Shown here one piece after another: positions 49,764 through 60,662 of a DNA stretch of 64,000 nucleotides. The translations under genes were made by a program, and so were the position numbers. Numbering within the stretch: position 1 is the stretch's first letter; each line of letters opens with the position of its first letter. This DNA is from Paracentrotus lividus (lineage: Eukaryota > Echinodermata > Echinoidea > Camarodonta > Echinidae). The stretch lies in the NCBI GenBank assembly GCA_940671915.1, contig CALNVZ010003426.1, positions 12,585,951 through 12,649,950 of the forward strand, read 5' to 3'. Under the pieces are notes generated by a model. The model ran no database searches. It had not been told where the DNA came from and saw only the letters and a program-made list of their open reading frames with translations.

Positions 49764-49770
49764 AGAGGCG
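49696..49770. repeat. (GA)n microsatellite
   Basis: GAGAGA runs with three small interruptions. A weaker purine-rich patch is at 48940-49025. Confidence 0.95.
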
Positions 49771-50395
49771 AACATGAAGCTTGCTGGCAAACTAGGAAAG
49801 GTTAGGACCTGAGGAAAACCTGATAAATATAGACATAATTCTCGATAGTTTAAAAAAATGGCAACTGCTGCATGTTGCCCAAGTCATAATATGAGGATAT
49901 GCATACTGGTGTGTGGGACAGAAGGTCGTTATAGATCATTATTTACCACAGACCTAACGCCGTTTTGATTATTAATAGATGCCGTGGAATAAAAACAACA
50001 ACATCATCTTCTGCGGAATGTCAGAAGGGTATGAGAGAATATCGACTCCACGGCCTATGCGCCATGATGTATTTTTAACATTAATCGATTTATTAACTTC
50101 CACCCACGGCTCCAAAACTATACCGAACTTGAACGGTAAAGACTGGTTGACCTTTACTCTACAATGCTCTATGTCCATTATGTCTATAAAAACAGCAATA
50201 TTGTAAATCAAATTACAATGTATCTCAACACTCATTGATGTGTTAACTTCTTCTACTCCGAACGCAATATTATATAACACACCCCAATCCTAAACCTTAC
50301 CGCGCACACTCTCCGCTTTACGGGCGTGAATCACATACGAGCGACCATTCAAAATGCGCGCAAATTCTCATTCAAACACCGGTACGGGTACGCAC

Positions 50396-50490
50396 GTTTA
50401 GTTTAGGATAGACAACCGGGTACCAGGGATCGAACCCATGACCTTTGTATCCTAAATCAAGGAGGTTTTTCAGACAGCGACGGGTAGCTT
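50396..50490 (-). repeat. tRNA-like SINE relic
   Basis: On the minus strand, AAAGGTCATGGGTTCGATCCC followed by TGGTACCCGG resembles a tRNA T-arm and acceptor stem, and GATTTAGGATAC an anticodon arm. The D-arm/A-box part is not tRNA-like, so this is not a working tRNA gene. A short duplicated word, CCCCCTCCCATATAC, lies just beside it at 50498 and 50521. Confidence 0.4.
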
Positions 50491-50921
50491 TTAATTCCCC
50501 CTCCCATATACCTTTCAACACCCCCTCCCATATACTTCTGGGGTAAAACAAACGAGTGCTTACAGGTACGAAACAATGTAAGAACAGGACTGAATCAACC
50601 CTCCTATAAAGTACAAAAGGCAAGCTGCCGTGTTGAAGCCCCCGAGATGTTTTGTACACGGGAGAGCATTACAAACTGGAAGCGGGAGACGAAAAGTCAA
50701 CCTTCTCGCCGTGAATCAATTGGCCACGATATGTCTATCTACGCCGCAGGTGTTATGAGGGGTGTTTGCCAATTGAAGAGGGTTTAGTGCTCCAGTCAGA
50801 CGGCGAAGACCTACACCAGACCAAGACTCCAAACGCTCCAAATTTTATTGTCCAAATTAAAGGCTCTTGTTGAATGCCAAAAAGGAAAGCAGCGACTGCC
50901 ATTTTTAACGTCTTTTTTTTT

Positions 50922-50990
50922 TATCGAACCTACAACCTCCCGATTATGAGGCGGACGCTCTATCTACTGAGCCAAAACATCGGTGTTCAC
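50922..50990 (-). repeat. tRNA(Met)-like SINE head or tRNA pseudogene
   Basis: On the minus strand, TTGGCTCAGTAGATAGAGCG (A box), CGCCTCATAATCGGGAGG (anticodon arm with CAT) and GGTTGTAGGTTCGATAAA (B box) follow in tRNA order and spacing. The sequence then runs into AAAAAAAA instead of a 3' acceptor stem. It is a tRNA-derived element, not a functional tRNA gene. Confidence 0.55.
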
Positions 50991-50995
50991 CACTG

Positions 50996-51113
50996 CCCTG
51001 TAACATACAATATAGTAGATCCGTCTTACGATCGATTGTAAATTTTAGTACACGGTTTAGGACAGACTTGCGATTAATATCAATCGTAAAATCGATCTTA
51101 TAAATTAACAGGG
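50996..51113. mobile_element. Palindromic MITE, CCCTGTAACAT family, copy 2
   Basis: CCCTGTAACATAC at the left and TTATAAATTAACAGGG at the right, with interior TTACGATCGATTGTAA and TATCAATCGTAAAATCGATC as in the copy at 4887. A second, different palindrome follows directly. Confidence 0.65.
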
Positions 51114-51250
51114 AACAGGGTAAGTATGTCAACAGTTTGCGAAAGTACAATTCTCTTTTGAGTATAAGGTGCGTGCAACAATGATTTGTATTGGTCATTG
51201 TTATTTTAATATTGGTGATGTTGGTTGCAAACCTTTGTGGAACCCTGTCC
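51114..51250. mobile_element. MITE relic related to 36918-37079
   Basis: AACAGGGT at the left pairs with ACCCTGTC at the right. The interior GCAACAATGATTTGTATTGG and GGTTGCAAACCTTTGTG match the interior (GCAACAATGATTGTGATTGG) and arm (CGCAAACCTTTGTG) of the element at 36918. Confidence 0.55.
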
Positions 51251-52239
51251 AGTAGACCCGAGAGTATAGCTATTTCTGAAGACATCGATACATAGATTGC
51301 AGTATATTACCCCCTTTCTAGACGCTCTGCAAGGCATAAGGCACTAACTCATTTGATTAGTCTCATTCTACTGGTAGTCATTTACTTACGGGTCGTGTGT
51401 TAAAGAATGCAGTAGCAGACTGACCTTTTAAGTCCGAAATGTAGCTTCTCATTCCGTTGACCCCCTGACGTCACATATCACACGCCTAATAACCTAACCA
51501 TAGACTTTATGGTTGTGGTATGGTTAGGATTATGTTTATTCCACAAACTCTTTTTTTTTTTTTTTTTGGAGAGGAGTGTGAAAAAAAAAAAGGATTAGTA
51601 CATCGTCCTCTAAACTTTCCAAAATTACAGAGTCCTGTCATTGCGGGCTTAGCAATTTCACCAGGATCCATACGATGTTTCTTTTGATTTCTCTGAAGCC
51701 ACAATATTACCATCGTGATAAAAGTATTGTTAAGAAAAAAATAGGGGGTTAGGGTTGGGTTTTGTGTAATGTTTGCATCAATTAACATGCAGACAGATCC
51801 TGGCTATGATTGTCGCCGGATCAAATGTCACGGAATTAAAGACAAAAATCCCTACAATCGATGAAAATTCACTAGATAGGACACCCATGAGACATTGAGT
51901 GACTAAGGTTTTGTGGATATTCCAAGGTTTGGAGCTTTTTTCGTTTGTGTGGCTGGGGAATAGAAATGCAATTTTGGATTTGCATCTGACTTCTTGGTAC
52001 CTATTATGCACGGTTGACTAATACGTATACGCTATATAGAATAGACCATGTAGACGAAGGTTACGATGTTTCTTATATTTCTCATAAATGTAAAAGTAAT
52101 GTGGATGAAAACGAGCAAGAAAGAAATAATCACCAAAAAATTCAATCTTTAAGACCTGAAAAGTTTCAGAAGTAAATTGAACGCCCCATTTTCAGTAATC
52201 CTACGCATTAAATCAGCAAGCCTAATAGAGTATCGGTAA

Positions 52240-52240
<1 letters not shown>

Positions 52241-52273
<33 letters not shown>

Positions 52274-52285
52274 TTAATAATAATG
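52241..52285. repeat. (TAA)n microsatellite
   Basis: About 14 ATA/TAA units with one interruption. Confidence 0.95.
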
Positions 52286-52983
52286 AAAAAACTTAATATT
52301 TCCTTCTCTTTTTCAATATGCACCAAAACTTTGTTCTGACTATGACTACTCTAACTTTTATCCGCGAATTCAATATTGTTCCGTAGACTTTGAAATTCGG
52401 CCAGGTCAGATAAAGCGCAGAGTGGGCATTTAAAGAAGAAAACATCCTAAGCGCCGATTTACGGTTCACGGGTAATTTCGAGGTGATACATGCAGTCACT
52501 TTTTGGAGTTGAACTTAAGACGGTCTAGGAGATAATTGACATAGGTTATTGATTGCGTTTCTTACCCATTAAACGGCGGGGAATCTATCACCATAAAAAA
52601 GTAAAGCACGGCCTTGTTGACGATACACTAACACTTGGCTGCATTAAGGTCCGCAGTGGCTACACTTTGGCTCGTGATTACGCGGATGATGGGGGAAAGT
52701 AGACGTAAACCCCATGACGATATTTTGTATAGATATTAAAGCATTTTGAAACAGTATATAAAATGAAAAATAACTGAATATTGTTATTATCAACTAAATA
52801 TTTGAAATTCTAATAACTTGCCACTTTGCTGTTATTATACGCATTGCATTTATTGCAAAGCATTTGGAAGCGCTTCTCACCCCCCCCCTTCTATCTTTCT
52901 CTTTCTCTCTCCTTTTTTGTTTGTTTGTTCGTTTTTGTTTTTTGTTTTTTGTTTTTGTTTTTGTTTTTGTTTTTTTTTTACAT

Positions 52984-53125
52984 CAGGCACTATGGAAGTA
53001 TTATCGGTTCTAGAACACCTACCCCCTGGAAAGTTATCCCCGGACAACTACCCCTTACAAAAATCTACCACCTAACCCAAACCATATTTCTGGGGGTAGT
53101 TGTCCGGAGAAGTTGTCCTTATACG
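52984..53125. repeat. Palindromic repeat with GGACAACTACCCC words
   Basis: CCCCGGACAACTACCCC at 53038 pairs with GGGGGTAGTTGTCCGG at 53092. Outer parts resemble the repeat at 18127-18280 by the shared GGACAA(C/T)TACCCC and GTAGTTGTCC words. Probably another member of that decayed family. Confidence 0.55.
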
Positions 53126-53439
53126 AAGCATTATCAGTAAACTTATATAAAAACTTCGCCCTCAACATCATTTGGGTTGCAGATAAATGTAATGTAGTCA
53201 TGTGTGAGGAAAAGCGTTGCCTCATCTAGAAATGTTACCAAGATCATTTGCCGGCATTAAACCATGCACAAATTATACAATTTTGAAATATTCAGATACC
53301 AGTAATTGTACTTTCTAGATGCTAACGTTGATCTGTTGAACAATGAATTCTCTCTTTTCCCTTATATTTCAGGAAGCACAAACATCCCGTTGATGCCAAA
53401 TTAAGGTCAGTCGATGGATTTGCATTTTATAACATAAAC

Positions 53440-55690
53440 AAATACGTCTAATTGCAAATGTGTAAAAACTGTTCTGATTGGTTTATAGTGAGATTTTTAT
53501 ACATGAGGGAATGCAACAAGGAACCTGATTGGCTACAGGCCTTGCTATCTCATTAAGATGTGAATACATTGATAAGGAAGGATTTATTTTTTCTTGTTTT
53601 AATACTATATGCAGACGTGAAACATCCATTGTGATTGGATTGTAGTGAGATGTTTATACATGAGGAATATGCAACAAGAAAGCTGATTGGCTATAGGCAC
53701 TGCTATCTTACTAAGATATGAACACATTAAAAAGAGAGGATTTGTTCTTTTTTTCGTTTTGATTGCAAATGTGAAACATCAGTTCCGATTGGTTGGCAGT
53801 GAGACTTTTATACATGTAGTTCATTTAACAAGGAAGCTGATTGGCTACAGGCACTGATATCTTAGTAAGATGTGAATACATTGATAAGGCAGAAGAATAT
53901 TTTTTTTTTCTTGTTTTAATACTATTTGCAGATGTGAAACATCCATTGTGATTGGACTGTAGTGAGATTTTTTTATGCATGAGGAATATGCAACAAGGAA
54001 GCTGATTGGCTATAGGCACTGCTATCTTAACAAGATATGAACACATCGATATGAGACAGGAATTTGTTCCTTTTCTCCCGTTTTGATTGCAAATGTGAAA
54101 CATCAGTTCCGATTGGTTGGCAGTGAGACTTTTATACATGTAGTACATTTAACAAAGAAGCTGACTGGCTAAAGTCACTGCTATCTTACTGAGATGTGAA
54201 CTCATTGGTAAGGGAGAGGGTTTCCCCCTTTTCTGAATAATTACGTGTAATACTAAATATGAAACATCTGATCTGATTGGTTAAGAGTGAGATTTTTCTG
54301 CATGAGGAATATGCAAGAAGGCAGCTAATTGGCTACGAGTATTGCTATCTTACCAAGATGTGAACACATTCATAAGGGAGAGGGTTTTCCCCTTTTCTTA
54401 ATAATTACATGTAATTCTAAATATGAAACATCTGATCTGATTGGTTCAGAGTGAGAAATTCATACATGAGATGCATGCAACAAGGAACTCGATTGGCTAA
54501 ATACCATGTTATCTTACGATGATGTGAACAGATGATTAAGGAAGAAGATTGTGCTCTCTGTTCGTGGATTAATGCTTACGTTTAATCGCAAATGCAGAAC
54601 ATCCGTTCTGATTGGTTTAGAATGAGATTTTTCCGCATGAGAAATATGCAAGAAAGCAGCTAATTGGCTACGAGTATTGCTATCTTCCTAATATGTGAAT
54701 ATATTAAGGGAGAGGGTTTTCCCCTTTTCTTAATAATTACGTGTAATTCTAAATATGAAAAATCCGTTCTGATTGGTTTAGAGTGAGATTTTTCTGCATG
54801 GGGAATATTCAACAAGGCAGCTAATTGGCTACGAGTATTGCTATCTTACTAAGATGTGAACACATTCATAAGGGAGAGGGTTTTCCCCTTTTCTTAATAA
54901 TTACGTGTAATTCTAAATATGAAACATTTGATCAGATTGGTTAAGAGTGAGAACTTCATACGTGAGGTGCATGCAACAAGGAACTTGAATGGCTAAATAC
55001 CATGCTTTCTTACCAAGATGTGAACAGATGAATGAGGAAGAAGATTGTGTTCTCTGGCCCGTATTCTCAAAAGCCGCCTAACTTTAAGCCTAGCTTAAAT
55101 CTGTGGTTTCACTACGGCTGGCTAAAAGGGAATCAATCTGTCTATGTTGCATGTTCCTATCACCTTCACTGAACTCTGGAATTGTGTTTTAATTGTAAAG
55201 GAAACTTTTGTACTTATCATTCCCAAGCAGTTTTTGAATCCTTTTACTTCCAAAAATTACAATGAATTGAACATTTTAATTTTGGGATTGATTCCCTTAT
55301 AGCCAGCCATAGGTAAGCCACAGATGGAAGCTAGGCTTAAAGTTAGGAGGCTTTGGAGAATACGGGCCTCTGTTCTTAAATTAATACTTACGTTTAATCG
55401 CAAATGTAGAACATCCGTTCTGATTGGGTTGGGTTAAACTTTAATTAATTAAGTCAATGTAAAACAGGCACTGCTATCTTATTAAGATGTGGACACATCG
55501 ATAAGGAATAGGTTTAGTTTAGTTTTTATCTATTCAATTATTTTTTTTAAAATTCGGTTCTGACACATCCGTTCTGATTGGTTGACTGGGTTAAAGTGAG
55601 ATTCGCATGCAAAAGGTACATGCAACAAGGAATGTGATTGGCTATAGGCACTTTCATTTAACTAAGTTGTGAACACATTATTTCAGTAAT
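53440..55690. repeat. Tandem array of 12 units of about 160 bp
   Basis: An AACATC(C)-anchored unit recurs at about 53467, 53621, 53775, 53938, 54099, 54263, 54427, 54598, 54759, 54923, 55409 and 55564. Spacings are 154-171 bp once the 316-bp MITE insertion at 55056 is removed. Each unit contains CTGATTGGTT, AGTGAGA(T/C)TTTTATACATGA, ATGCAACAAGGAA, TGATTGGCTA, GCTATCTTA and AAGATGTGAACACATT. Units 2/4 and 3/5 resemble each other more than their neighbours, so part of the array is a dimer repeat of about 317 bp. Confidence 0.93.
55056..55368. mobile_element. GGCCCGTATTCTC MITE inside the tandem array
   Basis: A 313-bp palindrome: GGCCCGTATTCTCAAAAGCC at the left, GGCTTTGGAGAATACGGGCC at the right, with inner TTTAAGCCTAGCTT/AAGCTAGGCTTAAA. 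A TCT duplication flanks it (55053-55055, 55369-55371). The matching uninterrupted array unit near 54556 shows the empty site. Confidence 0.92.
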
Positions 55691-55814
55691 GCAATCTGAT
55701 ATCATTTTCCAGCATTGCTATACTGGATTGTTAGCATCACCACCGGGTCTCTTTTCGAACCCCTGACCCCCCCCCCCCTTCTGCTTTTTCTCCCCATCTT
55801 TCTGGTATATTGTC

Positions 55815-56362
55815 ACTTGGTCTAAAACCACTTTGACTAATGTCCATTTAGTCTCATCCCACATGGTCTAATTCCATTTTGACTACAACCAGGGAGGTGT
55901 TTCACAAAGAGTTAAGTAGACTTAAAGTCACACTTAACTTCTATGCGCATCCTGTTTTAGAACGCGTAATCTAATTTATAGACTTCTCAATGGCGCGCAG
56001 ACCCTGGGCATGTTCTGACCAATAAGGTGATGCGTAATAAACCACACGCAACTAGGCATTTAAGTGCGATCTTTAAGTCAACTTAACTCTTTGTGTAACA
56101 CCCCCAGTTCGTCTAATTTCCTTTGGGTCTAATTACCACTTCGCCTACTTGCCATATCATCTAACTCTCATTTCGGTTAATGCCCTATTCGTCTAATGTG
56201 CACTTGGTCTAATTTAAATCAGACCAAGGTTTAGTATAGTATGCAATAGAACATGGGTAAATTATACCAAATTGTTAGTAGATCAATTGAGTTTTGCCCG
56301 TGTGGTATTAGAAAAAACGGAGAATCGGACCAACTGCTGTTAGACCAAACGGATACAAACCC
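55815..56362. mobile_element. TTGGTCTAA foldback element, interrupted by a MITE
   Basis: CTTGGTCTAAAACCACTTTG at the left and TTAGACCAAACGGATACAAA at the right. It aligns with the element at 36214 (the left parts share GACTAATG, GTCTCATCC and GGTCTAATTCCAT) and is broken after CTACAACCA by a 214-bp palindrome. Confidence 0.78.
55892..56105. mobile_element. Palindromic MITE, GTTTCACAAAGAGTTAAGTAG family, copy 2, nested
   Basis: Same ends and interior as the copy at 39569 (AATGGCGCGCAGACCCTGGG in the centre). It interrupts the TTGGTCTAA foldback at 55815, as shown by the uninterrupted relative at 36214. Confidence 0.9.
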
Positions 56363-57911
56363 CCTCTTTCCAGTTTTATTTTCTACTGTTTTCTGTCTTG
56401 CTTCTCATACTCCCCTCTTCTCTTATTTCAATCGACCTTTTTCTTTCCTACTTCCTCCTTTTTACCTCCTATTTCCCCCTCTTCCTTATTTATCTCTCTC
56501 TCTTTCTCTCATTTATCAATCGCTGACAGCTCACTCTGCTTAAGAGGAAAAATCCATTTCTTCCATAATCGTATTCATCTCATATTTAAGTCATTTCATG
56601 TTCCATTTGAATGACTACATTTCCATTTCGATCCTCACACAGTTCATCATGTTCTTCTTTGAATGTAAAATTGGAACACGATTAATAAAAAATGCGCGGA
56701 AAATGAAAAATCGAATAGACGCGCCAAAAGCCATCCTTACCCCTCCCTCAATGATATTAAATTAAGTGCTCAAATCCGCTCATAACGATGGTATAGCTTG
56801 TGTTACCTTCATTAATAGATGTACCGGGATTGGAGGGGTTAATGAGGAGGGATGAGGCATGTTGGAGTTAATTAGGTGTTAGTTATGTATGGTCTCGTCT
56901 CGTGGGTTAGAAGACGTATGGAGAGGAACGGAGGGGGATTTAAGACCGGGAGGGTCGAACACGTTCGGTGCTTTGTATTGATTATTGGGGAGTGAATGAA
57001 TGGTTTAAGAAGATCATGAGGAGATTATGCAAGCGAAAGGGGGTAAAGTGGTACAATATGGCGACGATATTAGTGCAGGGAGAAAGCTTTTTACGGGATT
57101 AAAGGGGCGTGGCTCATGTGAGGGGGCATGCTGCGTAACGGGGAGGAACGTGAAGCTATAGCACGATGTGAATGTGTCTGATGCATCCGAAATAAAGAGT
57201 GACTCTTCCCTCTTGTTAATGAATCATAATCTGGAAACTTCATTTTCTTCTACTCTCTTATACAGTAATAATATAGTACCTGTAAGGAAATAAATCGACT
57301 AAAGATAGTTTTAAAATTTGATCTTATTAATTAGATTATATCTTTTTGTGAGTAGAACGCAGTCTTAAACCCATCTTATTCAATCAAATTCTCTATAAGA
57401 GTGGTTTCTCACTTTGTTAAGAGAGTAAAGTGACGAGGCCTATCATGACAGGTAAGGTATTAGACATTTTGTAAGCGATAAAGGGGTATGAAGCCAGAAA
57501 GAGTTGGGGTATTTGAATAAAATAGCTATTAGGTAAAGGACGCGCAAGAAAGTGAAGAAACAAGATCCTTTCTTTATAAGGATTCGTGGTAGATGAGATC
57601 AATCGCAGGTTCTTCAAAACGAGAGTCTTAATTAAAACCTCTTTAAAACGTATCAGAGTTGCGATGGTAATCAAACACTTATAACGTTGCAAATCGATTC
57701 AGATCAACCGTAACTCTTCATATGGAGAGGTGTATAAGTGTAGAAAAAGGGGGAGAGATAAAACAAGACGACAATGTTTGACGATGAAGAAGTATTTGAA
57801 TTATAAAGAAGACATCCACATCAACCAGGAGGCAAAGGGAGCAATATTGCTTCATTTTATAGAAAGATATAAAGATGAATGGGTACATGAGGGAAAAGAG
57901 AGGTGGATAAA

Positions 57912-57985
57912 ATGAGAGAGAGAGAGAAGAGAGAAGAGAGGAGAGAGAGAGAGAGAGAAAGGGAGAGAGAGGTTGGGTGTGTAGG

Positions 57986-58027
<42 letters not shown>
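57912..58027. repeat. GA-rich tract and poly-A run of 38
   Basis: GAGAGA sequence (57912-57970), a short GGTTGGGTGTGTAGG spacer, then 38 As. Similar (GA)n patches are at 59241-59260 and 59670-59693. Confidence 0.95.
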
Positions 58028-58029
<2 letters not shown>

Positions 58030-60579
58030 AAAAGAAAGGGAAATCTATATTGAACACGCTCAACGCCTAAAAAGTTATATTAGCTTAACGAGTTCTTATT
58101 GGAATCGTGTTAATATTACAGGAAAAACACGAAATTTCAAATCCACATATCTTTTGAATAATTTTCTCGTTAGCCTATTTCTGTAGCACAACCCCTTTTT
58201 TAAATTCTCTGAAAAGGTGTTTGGTCGAATATCAAAAATAAAGTATTCATTAGAATTTATAAATGGACCTTTACATAATTTGTCAATCAGTGCGCACCTT
58301 GCTCAACAAACATCAAGTAAATCGGAAAACGAGTTTATAGTAACGAGCTCTAATATATTGCGAAATCAATCAGCAAATAATTAGAACACCAGAAAATGCT
58401 CCCCTAAAGAAATGGAATAAAACACATCAAATAAATAACACATATGGACAGGATATTCTTACTTTTTTATGACTTCAGGTAAAATGATTTGATTTTTATT
58501 TTTCAGTCAACTAGTTTTACATTTTGGAGTTCGGAACTGAAGTAAAATGTACAAATGTTATTGAAAATAATGCAGTATTTTGAAAAAAAAACAAAACACA
58601 AATGTAGTAAATCCGTAGTCCCGTTTTATTATTTTAGTTAAAAATAACATTTTAAACCTTGTCACAGAGTAATAAATCGAAAAGACCTCGATATCATTGG
58701 GTATACAACCTAATTACTTTGCAGTTAATATCTTATGTCAGATTCTCACTTCCCCAGGCCGAATTATGAAATTTGATTTAATTTTAAGCCACATACAAGG
58801 CCCATAATAATAAGAGAATCGAGTTATAAATCACTGAGTACAAAGGGATAGGGGCAGAAACTGATGGTCATGCCATAAAGGAGATGATATTGAAAGTTGA
58901 TTGAGACATAATTTACACTCAATTTTGGCGCCGTATATGTAGAGGTCGATTGGTATTTTGGTTCGGGTTTTGTAATCAGTTTGCTAAGATAGGTAGCTCA
59001 TCAGATTAGATATAATCCATCGGTTATATGCCTATATCTAGACCATTCTTTGTGAGTAGTAGTGGTAGGCTATGATAGTTGAATAAGAAGTATAATATTT
59101 GGAAGAAAGTAATATAGGCATGATTTTACTGACTCGTGTATCATGGTTTATTTATTACAAAGGCGTGGTTAGGTGTTTCATTAAGGATGGGATTTTCAAA
59201 TAAGGCGTGATTTGAAATCCACTTTTTAAAATGGTATGATAAAGAGAGAGAGAGAGAGACAGATAGACAGAGACAGGGAAAGAGAGAATAAATATATGAT
59301 AAAAGGCCGCCCCAAAAAGGAAAATATAGAAATTTAGCTTTACACTTACGCGATTCTGTAATTTTTATATCAATGAATTCCAATGGATATAATAATAATA
59401 ATAATTGATCCCTGTGTTTGGCAAGACATGTTTTATAACCGACCTCATTATTCAAAGTATAATTATATTGCAGTCATTAACCTGATTTCATAGAATATAA
59501 TAATAATTATATATATATAATGTGTTACCGGCCTTCCATCCCACATTTATAGACTAATCAGATAAGAGAGCGGACATTATTAATGTTTGACCCAATAACA
59601 TAATTTCAGCATTTATAACAATACTGTTTAAAAGTCTTATTAGTCATCGCGAGTGGTGAAGGAGATAAACGAGAGAGAGAGAGAGAGAGAGAGAGCATCA
59701 GTCTATTCCAGGCACAAATCACTAGACTAAGAAAGTGCAGGTAGATCATATTTAAGTAAAATCATATAAAGTATTATTCCGAGTATGATGACAACTTTAA
59801 AGTAAAGAATACCTCCTTTACATTGTAATCTAGCTCGAGGTTTCAAATTGATAGTCCATTGGGAGCATCCCCGCCCAAAAAGAAATGTGATGTGCGTTAA
59901 GGCTTTTGGACGCATAATAATTACATTCTTCGAAAAGAGCGATGATTAAGCAATATAATAGATCGTCCTATTTCAATATGCCAAACTGAGCTAGCACAAC
60001 GCCTACAATATTTAGCACATCTTTTCACAGACTATAATAATCTAATCATGATAAGATGATGGGTTTTGATTCAATTTCTCCCGCATAAAAAGAAAATTAA
60101 ATTTCATATCTTCGTGACGTCATTCTTAAGGTAATAAAGAAGGATGCCGACAGAATGTGATCGGTGTTTAAATGATGAAGTATGTTCCCCCATCGTGTTT
60201 CGGTGGGGGAGAGGGGGCATTGAACTATGTTATCAGACTTTGAAAATGTTTCGCCAACCTGAAATAATATTTTAGGAGGAAAGATGATTTCATTTAACAC
60301 TTCGTGAGCAAGGGACTACAAAGTGTTGATGTCATAAGCTTTGTAGACTGGGCGGGGACATGGCGACTGAATGTGTCTTGCATGAATTTTCATGTCAAAA
60401 TAATGTTGTCTTATGAAATTATGATGGTATTATGAGGGGGGCTTAGTTATTATTTTTTATTAGAAAGTGTAATGAAAGAAGGTAATTTATAGATTCGGAA
60501 AACTAATTTGAGCTCAATTATTGATTTTTCTTCAATATGTTAATGAAAAATACACCACCATAGTCACCCTTTCTCGTCA

Positions 60580-60662
60580 TTCCCTATCTCTCTTTCTTTC
60601 TCTCTCTCTCTCTCTTACTCTATCTTTTTCTTCCTCATCTTCCCCTCTCTCTCTTTTTCTCT
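60580..60662. repeat. CT-rich simple repeat
   Basis: CTCTCTTTCTTTCTCTC-type sequence of about 80 bp. Confidence 0.92.

Larger units (their letters stand above)
43666..50395. other. No supported gene
   Basis: Mostly AT-rich or purine-rich. A weak inverted pair (GATCAAAACGG at 45967 versus CCGTTTTCATCACGATC at 46029). A GC-richer stretch at 47330-47580 lacks a recognisable product. A weak 150-bp repeat pair (TTAACATTAATCGAT at 50076, CAACACTCATTGATG at 50227). Confidence 0.5.

Noticed and set aside
50922-50990. A functional tRNA(Met) gene on the minus strand
   Set aside because: The T-arm runs into poly-A and there is no 3' acceptor stem, so it is a SINE head or pseudogene.
53440-55690. CRISPR-like array
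   Set aside because: The units are contiguous 154-171-bp tandem repeats without unique spacers, in a eukaryotic genome.
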